Shown here: piece after piece, positions 31,949 through 41,019 of the stretch
Position numbering within the stretch: position 1 is the stretch's first letter
Layout: the number at the start of each line of letters is the position of its first letter
From: Clostridia bacterium
GTDB taxonomy: Bacteria; Bacillota; Clostridia; Lachnospirales; Lachnospiraceae
NCBI GenBank assembly: GCA_910575245.1
Contig: CAJTEN010000001.1
Coordinates: forward strand, 248,001 to 312,000
Direction: 5' to 3'
Length of the DNA stretch: 64,000 nucleotides
The notes under the pieces: generated by a model
What the model was told of the DNA's origin: nothing
The model's input: only the letters and a program-made list of their open reading frames with translations
The model's database searches: none
Program-made: the position numbers and the translations under genes

Positions 31949-33823
31949 ATGGTTAGGAAGATGAAACAGCTTAAAAGGATATATCATATTTACGATAAAA
32001 ACAGAATTGTCCTGGAAAATATCATTTTTCCGGTGTTGCTGGCGCTGTATCCGCTGACCGGAATCCGGCAGGGCCTGGATGTCTCGGACACCTCCTACAG
32101 CCTGTCAAACTTTCAGTATTTTGCCTCCATGGACGGGACGTGGACCGTGGCTACTTTTCTGGCCAATGCGGCGGGCTGGCTGATGATGCACCTGCCTTTT
32201 GGAAATACGTTGGTGGGGATGTACTGCTATACGGCATTGGTCCAGTCGGTGACCGCAGTGCTTGTATACAGAGGGCTAAAGGGGCGGATGCCTGCCCCGC
32301 TTGTGTGGATTGGTGAGATAATCGCTCTGGGGGTGTGCTGGTGTCCTTCTACGGTTCTGTACAATTATCTGACATATCTTCTGATGACTGCGGGCATATT
32401 GCTGTTGTATGAAGGAATTATGCAGGAAAACGGCAGCGGCTTTGGTGACGGGGTACTGCATGAGGGTGGCTTGAAGAAACATTCCGGCTGTAAGTATTAT
32501 GTGGCGGCGGGCGTCTGCCTGGGAGCGAATGTGGCGGTGCGTATGCCCAACGTGGTACAGACGGCCTTTATCCTGGCGGTATGGTATGGCGTATTTTGCG
32601 GCGGCGGCGGTGATAAGTGGCGGCGTGCACTGCGGGACACTTTGTGGTGTATACTGGGCTATGCGGCCGGGTTCGGAGTGCCCCTTGCCGTGATCAGTGT
32701 CAGATATGGTATTGCCGCCTATCCTTCCATGGTGCAGACAATGTTTGCCATGACGGAAAAGGCCACAGACTATAAGCCTTCCTCCATGCTGGCCGGCATG
32801 TTCGGGGATTACTTCAGAGGGGCATTCTGGCTTGCTTTTGCCGCGGTCTGTATGGCGGGAGGCTGGTTGCTTTTTACGGGACAGCGCAGGCTGGCCGGGG
32901 AGAGCCGGGGAGCTTTTGCTTTATGTGCGGCCCTCTATACGGCAGTGCTCGGCGTCCTGCTGCGGTTTTATTGGGGCAGGGGAGTGTTCAATTTCCGGTA
33001 TTATCAGGATGGAAGCGTGTATTATCCGGCGGTGCTCTTTCTGGCCGTGACGGTTTTGACAGCAGTGCTGTGCCTGTGCAGGAAGCACATTGGAATGGAA
33101 AGCAAAGCAGCAGCGGCGCTGGTGCTGGTACAGATTCTGGTGACGCCTCTTGGCAGCAATAATTATCTGTTCCCGATTATCAATAATCTGTTCCTGGCAG
33201 TTCCTTTTGTGCTGGGAACCGGGTGGCGGCAGATGACAGGGAGGAAGACTAAAGAGCCCGGAGAGACCGCAGTATGGTCTATCCCTCTTGTGATCCTGGT
33301 TGTCTTCCTGCTGGTGCAGAGCGTGGGATTCCATAGCTGCTTTTCTTTCCGGGACGGTATTGGGGGCGAAAAGCGTGATACGGTGGTGGAGACTCCGGCG
33401 AAGGCGGCAGGGGTCTATACGAGACAGGATAATGCAGCGTGGCTGGCAGAGCTGGCAGAGTATATAGAGCAGGCAGAGCTCACGGGCGAGAGGGTTCTGC
33501 TTTATGGGGATATTCCGGGGCTGGGATATCTGTTAGACATGCCTTCGGCGCTGTCTACCTTCTGGCCTGATCTTGCTTCCTACCGTATGGTGGAATTCGA
33601 AAGAGATATGGCGCAGATGGAAGAGGCTCCTGTCATTATAGTGGCGTCGCCGGTTGCGGCTTATCTGAATGAGGATGCGGAGGGGATGAACTGGTTCGGT
33701 GTGGAGCAGGAGACTCTGGACGGGGATGAGAAGCTGAAGCTTTTGGGGCTGTATCTGGAAGAGCATTCGTATCAGGAGACCTTCGGCAACGGGCAGTATG
33801 TGGTGTATGTGACAGAAGAGTAA
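31949..33823 (+). CDS. Large polytopic membrane protein, GT-C-like (unassigned)
   Basis: 624 residues. First helix near residues 25-42; RQGLDVSDTSYSLSNFQYF after it carries an acidic D-xx-D-T motif on the outer side like GT-C enzymes. About ten helices follow up to residue 455, then a soluble domain of about 150 residues (AELAEYIEQAELTGERVLLYGDIPGLGYLLD). No named family recognised by eye. It probably adds or polymerises a sugar outside from a lipid-linked donor. ATG 31961 is an alternative start. Ten bp after the acyltransferase stop. Confidence 0.6.
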   Translation: MVRKMKQLKRIYHIYDKNRIVLENIIFPVLLALYPLTGIRQGLDVSDTSYSLSNFQYFASMDGTWTVATFLANAAGWLMMHLPFGNTLVGMYCYTALVQSVTAVLVYRGLKGRMPAPLVWIGEIIALGVCWCPSTVLYNYLTYLLMTAGILLLYEGIMQENGSGFGDGVLHEGGLKKHSGCKYYVAAGVCLGANVAVRMPNVVQTAFILAVWYGVFCGGGGDKWRRALRDTLWCILGYAAGFGVPLAVISVRYGIAAYPSMVQTMFAMTEKATDYKPSSMLAGMFGDYFRGAFWLAFAAVCMAGGWLLFTGQRRLAGESRGAFALCAALYTAVLGVLLRFYWGRGVFNFRYYQDGSVYYPAVLFLAVTVLTAVLCLCRKHIGMESKAAAALVLVQILVTPLGSNNYLFPIINNLFLAVPFVLGTGWRQMTGRKTKEPGETAVWSIPLVILVVFLLVQSVGFHSCFSFRDGIGGEKRDTVVETPAKAAGVYTRQDNAAWLAELAEYIEQAELTGERVLLYGDIPGLGYLLDMPSALSTFWPDLASYRMVEFERDMAQMEEAPVIIVASPVAAYLNEDAEGMNWFGVEQETLDGDEKLKLLGLYLEEHSYQETFGNGQYVVYVTEE

Positions 33824-33924
33824 GAATGTGATAAAATATAAATTTAAGAATCAATTTTCTGGAAGCTTTTGGAAAAAATGTTGCCGTGACCGGAACAGAG
33901 TTGCGGGAGATGAGGAGAACGGTT

Positions 33925-35061
33925 ATGATCAATTTTAATGTGCCGCCCTATACGGGGAAAGAAGTGGAGTATATGAAGGAGGCAATCGGGAATCAGAAGA
34001 TCTGCGGAGACGGGCCTTTTACGAAGAAATGCAATGAGTGGATTGAGAAACAATGCGGTACGGCCAAGTGCCTGCTTACCACGTCCTGCACCCATGCCAC
34101 GGAAATGGCGGCGCTGCTGGCGGACATCAGGGAAGGGGATGAGGTGATCCTGCCCTCTTATACCTTTGTGTCTACGGCGAATGCATTTGTGCTGCGCGGC
34201 GCCAGGGCAGTCTTTGTGGATATCAGGCCGGACACCATGAATATCGATGAGACTCTGATCGAGGACGCCGTCACGGAACGCACCAGGGTGATCGCACCGG
34301 TACATTATGCCGGAGTGGGCTGCGAGATGGATGTCATTATGGATATTGCCCGAAGGCATAATCTGATGGTGGTGGAAGATGCGGCGCAGGGTATCATGGC
34401 GTCTTACAGGGGGAAGGCGCTGGGGACTTTCGGTGAATTCGGCTGCTTCAGCTTTCATGAGACGAAGAATTTCAGTATGGGAGAGGGAGGAGCGCTTCTG
34501 ATACGGGATGAGAAATATATTGAGACCGCCGAGATCTTCCGGGAGAAGGGTACCGACCGAAGCAAATACTACAGGGGCCAGGTTGACAAATACCGCTGGC
34601 AGGATTATGGCTCATCCTATCTGCCTGGTGACCTGAATGCGGCATATCTGTATGCACAGCTGGAGTTGGCGGAGGAAATCACGCAGGCGAGAATGGACAG
34701 GTGGAAGCAGTATAAGGAGCTGCTTGCGCCGCTGGCTGAGGAAGGAAAGGCCGAACTTCCCTTTATACCGGAGCACTGCAGCCATAATGCACACATGTTC
34801 TATATCAAAACAAAGGATCTGGAGGAGAGAAGCAGGCTGATCGGTTTCCTGAAAGATAAAGGGATCATGGCGGTATCCCACTATGTGCCGCTGCATTCTG
34901 CGCCGGCAGGGAAGAAATTCGGAAGATTCCACGGAGAAGACAAATATACGACCAAAGAGAGCGACAGGCTGCTGCGCCTGCCGATGTATTATAAACTGAC
35001 GGCGGATGAGGTAGAATATATTACGGAACAGGTGAAGGATTTCTACGGAGCTTCCAGGTGA
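33925..35061 (+). CDS. wecE: dTDP-4-amino-4,6-dideoxygalactose transaminase (WecE/RffA-like)
   Basis: 378-residue DegT-fold PLP enzyme, strongly alike to enterobacterial WecE over the whole length: MINFNVPPYTGKEVEYMKEA, GDGPFTKKC, LPSYTFVSTANAFVLRGA, PDTMNIDETLIEDAV, FSFHETKNFSMGEGG with PLP Lys-181, KGTDRSKYYRGQVDKY, and FHGEDKYTTKESDRLLRLP. It should transfer an amino group to dTDP-4-keto-6-deoxyglucose, giving dTDP-Fuc4N. The dTDP-glucose genes (rmlA, rmlB) are not in the window. ATG 33925 is chosen: a GAGGAG site precedes it, and homology begins here, not at the upstream in-frame ATG 33886. Confidence 0.92.
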   Translation: MINFNVPPYTGKEVEYMKEAIGNQKICGDGPFTKKCNEWIEKQCGTAKCLLTTSCTHATEMAALLADIREGDEVILPSYTFVSTANAFVLRGARAVFVDIRPDTMNIDETLIEDAVTERTRVIAPVHYAGVGCEMDVIMDIARRHNLMVVEDAAQGIMASYRGKALGTFGEFGCFSFHETKNFSMGEGGALLIRDEKYIETAEIFREKGTDRSKYYRGQVDKYRWQDYGSSYLPGDLNAAYLYAQLELAEEITQARMDRWKQYKELLAPLAEEGKAELPFIPEHCSHNAHMFYIKTKDLEERSRLIGFLKDKGIMAVSHYVPLHSAPAGKKFGRFHGEDKYTTKESDRLLRLPMYYKLTADEVEYITEQVKDFYGASR

Positions 35062-35131
35062 GGCAGTCTTCCGGCATCAGAGGTTCAGGGGGCCGGGGCG
35101 CAGCGGAAGCATAGCAGAAGGACAGCGGAGT

Positions 35132-36934
35132 GTGTGGTTCATGGGATGGAGACGAAAAGAGTTTGAGGGGAGTAAGAACTGTATACTGGCATTGGCCGTG
35201 ACAGCCGTCAATGTACTCATTATGGGAATCTGTTTCGACTTCTACTATGATCTGAATGACGATACCATGATGTCAGACATTATGTCCGGAGCCTATAGCG
35301 GCGTGCCGGACGGCCACAATATGCAGACTCTTTATCCATTAGGGGCTGCGATCGCCCTTTGTTACAGGCTGTGCGGAGGGATTCCCTGGTACGGGCTGTT
35401 TCTGTGTCTGTGCCAGTCCGGCTGCTTATGCCTGATCGGCGTTCGGCTGTGCGGGTTTACGAAGCGGGTATGGAAATCCGGAGCCTTACTCTCTCTTTTT
35501 ATGTGGGGGCTGTGCCTGGCCCATCTGGTAAATATACAGTATACCGTTACCTGTGCGATTTTATCGGCAACCGCCATTTTCCTGTTTCTGACCACACCCG
35601 ATACGGATAATTACAGGCAGTATGTGAGCAGAAATATTCCTTCCATGGCGTTGGTGATCCTGGCGTATCAGCTCCGTTCCGAAATGCTTCTTCTGACCTT
35701 TCCCTTCATCTGCCTGGCGGGACTGTACCGGCTGACGGAGGAGGAGAAGATTTTTGTCAAAGGGAATCTGTTCAAATACGGCAGCGTTTTGGGAATCATG
35801 GTGGCGGGAATGCTTGTGTCCCAGGGAGTCGATTCAGTGGCTTACGGCAGTGAGGGGTGGAAGGATTTCCGGCAGTTTTTCCAGGCCCGGACCACGGTCT
35901 ATGATTTCTATCAGGAACTGGTAACGGAGGATGCTTATCAGGAAGCGTTGACAGGACTTGGGGTAAAAGCACATCAGCAGACGCTGCTTCGCAATTATGA
36001 TTACGGGCTGGATGATGAGATAGACACAGAACTGCTGACGGAAATGGCAGAGTATGCCACACATACATTGGGTGCCGCCAGGGATTGGGGCGGGATTTTC
36101 CGCAGGCAGGCATACCGCTATTATTACCGGACGTTACGGGGCGGAGACGGAGCCTACAGCAGGCTGCTGCTCTGGATGTATGCGGCAGTGCTGGCTGCGG
36201 GATTCAGCAGCCGGACGGCAAGAAAGCGGTGGGGCTTCTTGTGGCAGACAGTGCTGCTTGCGGCGGTGCGCAGCGCCATATGGATGTTTATTCTGATGCG
36301 GGGCCGTGATCCGGAACGCATTACGCACTCGTTGTATCTGGTGGAATTCGCACTGCTTGCGGCGATGTTCTTGCGGATCCTTGGAGACAGCAGGAGTCAG
36401 GACGGGAAACAGACGAGGCAGGCAGGGTGGATCCTGTATGTGCTGGTGGTGGCGTTTGGCCTGATCACAGGCAGCGGTGTGACAAGCGGAGTATCTGTCC
36501 TTCTGGAAGAACAGGAAGGGCGTGAGATGGTCAACAGAAACTGGTACGCGATCGATGCCTACTGTAAGGAGCATGATGAGAATTTCTATTTTGAAGATGT
36601 GTATTCCACGGTAGCTTTCTCACGGCGGATTTTCGGCGGATCGGATTCTGGTTACGCGAACTATGATATCCTGGGCGGATGGATGTGGGGCAGCCCGCTC
36701 TCCTATGAGAAAATGGGGCGCTATGGCATCGAATCGGCATCGGAGGCATTACTGGAACGGGATAACGTATACCTGATTGTGTCAGACCAGGAGGCAGCCG
36801 GGCAGGGGTTCGGGTGGATAGAGAACTACTACGGCGCGCAGGATATTCCGGTCACGGTGGAGAAGACAGACAGCGTGGGAGAAGGTTATGGGGTCTATCG
36901 GGTGGTAAGGCAAAAACAAGGAGATAACAGATAA
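35132..36934 (+). CDS. Large polytopic membrane protein, unassigned
   Basis: 600 residues. A first helix (about 18-36) is followed by DFYYDLNDDTMMSDIMSG, an acidic DD motif in the first outer loop resembling GT-C catalytic loops, then about ten helices to residue 455 and a C-terminal soluble part of about 145 residues. Similar overall plan to the protein at 31949, but different sequence. It lies between wecE and a GNAT gene, so the sugar handled may be the Fuc4N type; that is guesswork. GTG 35132 and ATG 35141 are both possible starts. Confidence 0.6.
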   Translation: MWFMGWRRKEFEGSKNCILALAVTAVNVLIMGICFDFYYDLNDDTMMSDIMSGAYSGVPDGHNMQTLYPLGAAIALCYRLCGGIPWYGLFLCLCQSGCLCLIGVRLCGFTKRVWKSGALLSLFMWGLCLAHLVNIQYTVTCAILSATAIFLFLTTPDTDNYRQYVSRNIPSMALVILAYQLRSEMLLLTFPFICLAGLYRLTEEEKIFVKGNLFKYGSVLGIMVAGMLVSQGVDSVAYGSEGWKDFRQFFQARTTVYDFYQELVTEDAYQEALTGLGVKAHQQTLLRNYDYGLDDEIDTELLTEMAEYATHTLGAARDWGGIFRRQAYRYYYRTLRGGDGAYSRLLLWMYAAVLAAGFSSRTARKRWGFLWQTVLLAAVRSAIWMFILMRGRDPERITHSLYLVEFALLAAMFLRILGDSRSQDGKQTRQAGWILYVLVVAFGLITGSGVTSGVSVLLEEQEGREMVNRNWYAIDAYCKEHDENFYFEDVYSTVAFSRRIFGGSDSGYANYDILGGWMWGSPLSYEKMGRYGIESASEALLERDNVYLIVSDQEAAGQGFGWIENYYGAQDIPVTVEKTDSVGEGYGVYRVVRQKQGDNR

Positions 36935-36935
36935 G

Positions 36936-37472
36936 ATGGCGGCAGGACAGAAGGTCTGGCTGCGCCCGATGACGGTTGAGGATACGGAACGGATCGTTGC
37001 GTGGCGCAACAAGGATTTTGTGAGGAAAAATTTTATCTATCAGGAGCCTTTTACGAAAGAAGGGCATTTATCCTGGATCAGGAATCAGGTGGAGACCGGG
37101 CATGTGGTACAGTTTATCATCTGTCTGTCCGACGGCAGGCAGATTGGCAGCGTCTATTTCCGGGACATCGACAGGGAGAAAGGAACTGCCGAGTATGGCA
37201 TCTTCATCGGCGAGGAGGATGCGCTGGGCTGCGGATATGGCACGGAGGCTGCCAGGCAGGCGCTTGCCTGTGCTTTTACGGAATTAAAACTGCAGAGGGT
37301 ATTTCTGCGCTTTCTGGCAGATAATATCGGTGCCTTGAAGAGTTATGGGCATGTCGGGTTCCGCCTTACGAAAAAGCGCGGGCATGTGATGACTAAGCAA
37401 GGGGAACGGGAGGTGCGCTTTATGGAAATCGACCGCTGCGCCTGGCTTGCAGGCAGAGAACAGTCTGAATAA
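36936..37472 (+). CDS. GNAT acetyltransferase, RimJ/RimL type (candidate amino-sugar N-acetyltransferase)
   Basis: 178 residues. WLRPMTVEDTERIVAWRNKD is the start of the RimJ/RimL and PseH-like group; GTAEYGIFIGEEDALGCGYG provides the acetyl-CoA loop and ALKSYGHVGFRLTKKRG the last strand. ATG 36936 is 1 bp past the previous stop, with AAGGAG upstream. It could acetylate the WecE product (WecD role) because wecE is two genes away, or act as PseH for the Pse pathway, whose N-terminus it resembles more than the other GNAT does. Assays would be needed to choose. Confidence 0.78.
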   Translation: MAAGQKVWLRPMTVEDTERIVAWRNKDFVRKNFIYQEPFTKEGHLSWIRNQVETGHVVQFIICLSDGRQIGSVYFRDIDREKGTAEYGIFIGEEDALGCGYGTEAARQALACAFTELKLQRVFLRFLADNIGALKSYGHVGFRLTKKRGHVMTKQGEREVRFMEIDRCAWLAGREQSE

Positions 37473-37501
37473 CTGTTGGTGAAAGGTAACAGTTCAGTTC
37501 A

Positions 37502-37690
37502 CAATGTCATTAAGTTAAGCCGGACGCGCCTGACATGATAGGAATCTCCTGAGGACGCGCTTTCGCTCAGTTCCAAACGCAGCGGTACTAAATTCGTGGA
37601 AAACCTCATTAAGTACCGGCGTTTTCCAATGGTCCTAAGGAGAATCCTATCATATCAGACGCTGTGTATAGACTTAACTTAATGACATTG
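37502..37690. mobile_element. Palindromic MITE-like element, copy B (189 bp, 10-bp target duplication)
   Basis: Perfect 18-bp terminal inverted repeats CAATGTCATTAAGTTAAG / CTTAACTTAATGACATTG, with nested complementary arms (TGATAGGAATCTCCT against AGGAGAATCCTATCA) and a conserved core. The 10 bp before it, GTTCAGTTCA (37492-37501), are exactly repeated after it (37691-37700). It has no gene, so it must be mobilised by a transposase elsewhere. It lies between the GNAT gene and the GtrB-like gene. Confidence 0.92.
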
Positions 37691-37742
37691 GTTCAGTTCA
37701 GTGAACGTGTAAATATAGGCAAGCGGTGAGAGAGGAAAAAGA

Positions 37743-38699
37743 ATGAGTAAACTTGTAAGTTTTGTGATTCCGTGCTATCGTTCGTCACAGACGATCGGCA
37801 AGGTAGTGGAGGAACTGGATGCGGCAATGGGAAGACTGCCGGAGTATACGTATGAGATCGTGCTGGTCAACGACTGTTCTCCGGATGATACCTTCGGGAC
37901 GATCCGGACACTCTGTGAGAAACGGAAGGATATCTGCGGTATTAATCTGGCCAGGAATTTCGGGCAGCATGCCGCATTGATGGCGGGATTTCGGTATACC
38001 CACGGAGAGGTGGTGGTCTGCCTGGACGATGACGGACAGACACCGGCGGAGGAAGTGGGCAAGCTGTTGGCCGGGATAGAGGACGGATATGATGTAGTGT
38101 ATGCCAGATATATCCATAAGCAGCATTCCGGCTTTCGGAATTTCGGCAGCAAAATCAACGAACGCATGACCAGAGTTATGCTGGGTAAGCCGAAGGAACT
38201 GTATCTGTCCAGTTACTTTGCGGCGAAGCGGTTTGTGGTGGATGAAATGCTGCGTTATACGAATCCCTATCCTTATGTGATCGGGCTGGTGCTTCGCACC
38301 ACGAAGAATATTGCCAATGTAGATGTCACGCACAGAGAGCGTGAAGAGGGTGTGTCGGGATATACGCTGGGTAAGCTGCTGGGGTTATGGTTCAACGGGT
38401 TTACGGCTTTCAGCATCAAACCGCTGCGGGTTGCCACGGCTATGGGATGCATCACCGCATGCGGCGGTTTTCTGTACGGTATTTATACGGTGGTCAAGAA
38501 ATTTGTCAATCCGAATGTGCCTGTCGGATTCAGCGCCATGATGGCGGCGCTGGTCTTTATCGGCGGGATGATCATGCTGATGCTGGGGCTGATCGGAGAA
38601 TACATCGGAAGGATTTATATTTCCCTCAATAATTCTCCTCAGTATGTCATTAAGGAGTGTATCAACGACTGCAGTAAGGAACAGCAGCAGGATTGGTAG
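37743..38699 (+). CDS. GtrB-type glycosyltransferase (polyprenyl-phosphate sugar synthase)
   Basis: 318 residues. GT2 domain with FVIPCYRSSQTIGKVVEEL, VNDCSPDDTF, NLARNFGQHAALMAGFRYTH and CLDDDGQTP (DxD), followed by two C-terminal hydrophobic helices (LRVATAMGCITACGGFLYGI and AALVFIGGMIMLMLGLIGEY). This is the GtrB/ArnC/DPM1 plan: it makes undecaprenyl-phosphate-sugar on the inner membrane face. With the GtrA-like protein (30418) it would feed the GT-C-like transferases of the locus. Sugar unknown. Confidence 0.9.
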   Translation: MSKLVSFVIPCYRSSQTIGKVVEELDAAMGRLPEYTYEIVLVNDCSPDDTFGTIRTLCEKRKDICGINLARNFGQHAALMAGFRYTHGEVVVCLDDDGQTPAEEVGKLLAGIEDGYDVVYARYIHKQHSGFRNFGSKINERMTRVMLGKPKELYLSSYFAAKRFVVDEMLRYTNPYPYVIGLVLRTTKNIANVDVTHREREEGVSGYTLGKLLGLWFNGFTAFSIKPLRVATAMGCITACGGFLYGIYTVVKKFVNPNVPVGFSAMMAALVFIGGMIMLMLGLIGEYIGRIYISLNNSPQYVIKECINDCSKEQQQDW

Positions 38700-38716
38700 A
38701 ACGAAGAGAGAGTAAC

Positions 38717-40582
38717 ATGGACGAGAAAGAGTTTAAGATTAAGCTGAAACTGAATACCATCGCCTTTGTGATTGCCACAGCGGGAACCTTATGTTTTCCG
38801 CAGATTCTTAATCTGAAGGAAAATACGCTGGGCTTCACCAACAGCATTTTTTCTGTCTTTGTCTGGCTGCTGTGCATCTATGCGGTCAGATGGTCCCTGC
38901 AAACCATTGATTGGCAGGACAGGAGAGGATGGCGGATCGCCGGTATCCTGTCCTTCTTATTCACTACGGCAATGCTGTTCGGCGTCCGTCTGGACGCGGT
39001 GGGGAATGTGGACTTTAAGGACTGGCGTCTGTGGGTCTCACTGCCTGTACTGGCTTGCCTGTTTACGATCCTGGTACGGAAATTCTGGAACTTTCTGGGC
39101 GGGATCGAGGAGCGCAAGCACAGGCTGGCAGAGCATATCAGGCTGCCGGTCACGCCGGCGAAGGCGGTGAAGTACGTGGACGTACTGACCTTCGGCTTCA
39201 TGCTTCTTTGCTGGCTGCCGGTACTTTTGGCGGTGTATCCGGGCTTCTTTGTCTATGATGCGCAGGAGGAATGGCTGCAGGTGGCTTCCCGGAATTTCAC
39301 CACACACCATCCGCTGGTGCATGTTCTGCTGCTGGGCGGTATAGTCTGCGCCGTGCACAAAGTGACGGATTCCTATAATCTGGGAATTGCCTGTTACATG
39401 ACCGTCCAGATGCTGATCGTGTCGGGATGCTTCACGTATCTGCTGGTTTTTATGCGAAGAAGGAAGGTTGCGAAAGGTGTGCGGATTGCTTCGCTGGTTT
39501 ATTTTGCGTTCTTTCCTGTTATCGTGATGTTCACCCTCTGCTCCGCGAAGGATACGATCTTCACGGCGGCGCTTCTGATGCTGCTCCTTGCCCTGATCGA
39601 CCTGGGCAGTGACAGCGGGCGGTTTTTTGCTTCCCGGAATCAGATGGCGCTTTTTGTATTGAGTGCGCTCGCTATGATGCTGTTTCGTAAAAACGGTGTT
39701 TACGCGTTTGCGGTAATGGCATTGATTCTGCTGCTTTATGTCAATAAAAAGTTCTACAGCGGGAAGACTATTCGTGATTCGCATGAAAAAGCCCAAAGAC
39801 CCTATCTGAGAAAGATGGCGCTGCTTCTTGCAATTATTTTTGCCTCTTATTTTATGATAAACAGCGTGCTGATTTTGGCGCTGCATGCGAAGAACGAGGA
39901 GAATCAGGAGATCCTGACGGTTCCTATTCAACAGCTGGCCAGGACTTATAAGTTCAATCCGGAGGCTTTTGACCCGGAGGATGTGGCCGCATTGCATGCG
40001 GTTCTTCCGGAGGAAGCGCTTGTGCTGTACAATCCCAAGCTGTCGGACCCGGTCAAGGTACATTTCCGGAATAATGTCTATGCTGCGAATAAGACACGGT
40101 ATGCGAAGCTTTGGCTGAAGATCGGTTTGCGCAAACCCCTGTCCTACATCAATGCGTGGCTTATGAATTCCTATGGTTTCTGGTATCCGGATACGGTTAT
40201 TGACGTATATTCCGGCAACACGGTGTTCACATTCACCTATGATGAAAGCTCTTACTTCGGCTATGAGGTGGAGGAACCAGGCTATCGTGACAGCAAGATC
40301 CCCTGGCTGGACAAGGCCTACAGAAAGCTGTCATTGGAAATCTCGCAGGAGAAGGTGCCGATCTACTCCATGCTGTATTCGCCGGGCGGCATCTTTTGGG
40401 GGATCGCCTTTGTGTTCGCGTACATGCTGTACCGGAAGAAGTATCATATCGTGGTACCTTACCTGATGGTACTGATCGTGTGGCTGACCGTGATCCTGGG
40501 TCCCACCTATCTGCCCAGATATGTGCTGATTTTCTGGTTTGGAATACCGTTGTTTGCGGCAATGCTGTTGGAGGAGCTATAA
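38717..40582 (+). CDS. Polytopic membrane protein, DUF6020-like, GT-C-like
   Basis: 621 residues, a dozen or so hydrophobic helices. PGFFVYDAQEEWLQVASRNFTTHHPLVH has an acidic outer-loop motif followed by HHP, CSAKDTIFTAALLMLLLALI and MLFRKNGVYAF also occur in equivalent form in the protein at 59349 (NNDAVWQ, HHPYFHT, MGKDEFFTAAL, LRSNGIFIF), so the two belong to one family. Probably an outer-face glycosyltransferase. ATG 38717 is preferred over ATG 38693, which overlaps the previous gene. Family name from memory of motif layout. Confidence 0.65.
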   Translation: MDEKEFKIKLKLNTIAFVIATAGTLCFPQILNLKENTLGFTNSIFSVFVWLLCIYAVRWSLQTIDWQDRRGWRIAGILSFLFTTAMLFGVRLDAVGNVDFKDWRLWVSLPVLACLFTILVRKFWNFLGGIEERKHRLAEHIRLPVTPAKAVKYVDVLTFGFMLLCWLPVLLAVYPGFFVYDAQEEWLQVASRNFTTHHPLVHVLLLGGIVCAVHKVTDSYNLGIACYMTVQMLIVSGCFTYLLVFMRRRKVAKGVRIASLVYFAFFPVIVMFTLCSAKDTIFTAALLMLLLALIDLGSDSGRFFASRNQMALFVLSALAMMLFRKNGVYAFAVMALILLLYVNKKFYSGKTIRDSHEKAQRPYLRKMALLLAIIFASYFMINSVLILALHAKNEENQEILTVPIQQLARTYKFNPEAFDPEDVAALHAVLPEEALVLYNPKLSDPVKVHFRNNVYAANKTRYAKLWLKIGLRKPLSYINAWLMNSYGFWYPDTVIDVYSGNTVFTFTYDESSYFGYEVEEPGYRDSKIPWLDKAYRKLSLEISQEKVPIYSMLYSPGGIFWGIAFVFAYMLYRKKYHIVVPYLMVLIVWLTVILGPTYLPRYVLIFWFGIPLFAAMLLEEL

Positions 40583-40609
40583 TAATGCGTGGCATTACTG
40601 TTCACAGGT

Positions 40610-40767
40610 CAATGTCATTAAGTTAAGCCGGACGCGCTTTCGCTCAGTTCCAAACGCAGCGGTACTAAATTCGTGAAAAACCTCATTAAGTACCGGCGTT
40701 TTCCAATGGCTCTCAGGAGAATCCTATCATATCAGACGCTGTGTATAGACTTAACTTAATGACATTG
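40610..40767. mobile_element. Palindromic MITE-like element, copy C (158 bp, internal 31-bp deletion)
   Basis: Same 18-bp termini as copy B. Target duplication GTTCACAGGT is exact on both sides (40600-40609 and 40768-40777). It lacks 31 bp of the left arm that copy B has between two GGACGCG repeats, retaining a single GGACGCG, so the left arm is lost while the right arm stays. Confidence 0.92.
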
Positions 40768-40838
40768 GTTCACAGGTTTTCACAATGTAGACTGGACGGT
40801 TTGGACAAATTGTCAATGCGACGAAAATTCTCCATCAG

Positions 40839-40867
40839 TTGTAAAAAAATAACAATCGTGATATACT
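40839..40867 (+). promoter_or_regulatory. Candidate promoter for the ligase-pgl operon
   Basis: TTGTAA (40839-40844) and TATACT (40862-40867), 17-bp spacing, in a locally A/T-rich stretch. The start codon follows 152 bp later. Probably drives the 41.0-53.6 kb block. Confidence 0.6.
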
Positions 40868-41019
40868 AAGCAGTAATATTTCCGCGATACAGTGTATTTT
40901 GCGTCAAAAGGAGCGGAAAGTTACCACAAAGACAAGGCTGGCCGGTCCTTACAGGCCGGGACAGAATAGAGAATCGGGATAACTGCGGCCTATATGCAGT
41001 TATGGATCAGGAATAAACA

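Larger units (their letters stand above)
40583..41019. other. Intergenic region with element copy C and a promoter
   Basis: 437 bp between two membrane-protein genes. It holds a complete palindromic element (40610-40767) with flanking target duplication, then a candidate promoter at 40839-40867 and about 150 bp of leader with no recognised structure before the next start codon. Confidence 0.7.

Noticed and set aside
36936-37472. Firm assignment of this GNAT as PseH
   Set aside because: Two GNAT genes in the window could do the step and this one lies by wecE; sequence alone does not decide.
37502-37690. tRNA, riboswitch or T-box in the palindromic element
   Set aside because: There is no cloverleaf or T-box sequence, and the exact target duplications and inverted termini identify a mobile element.
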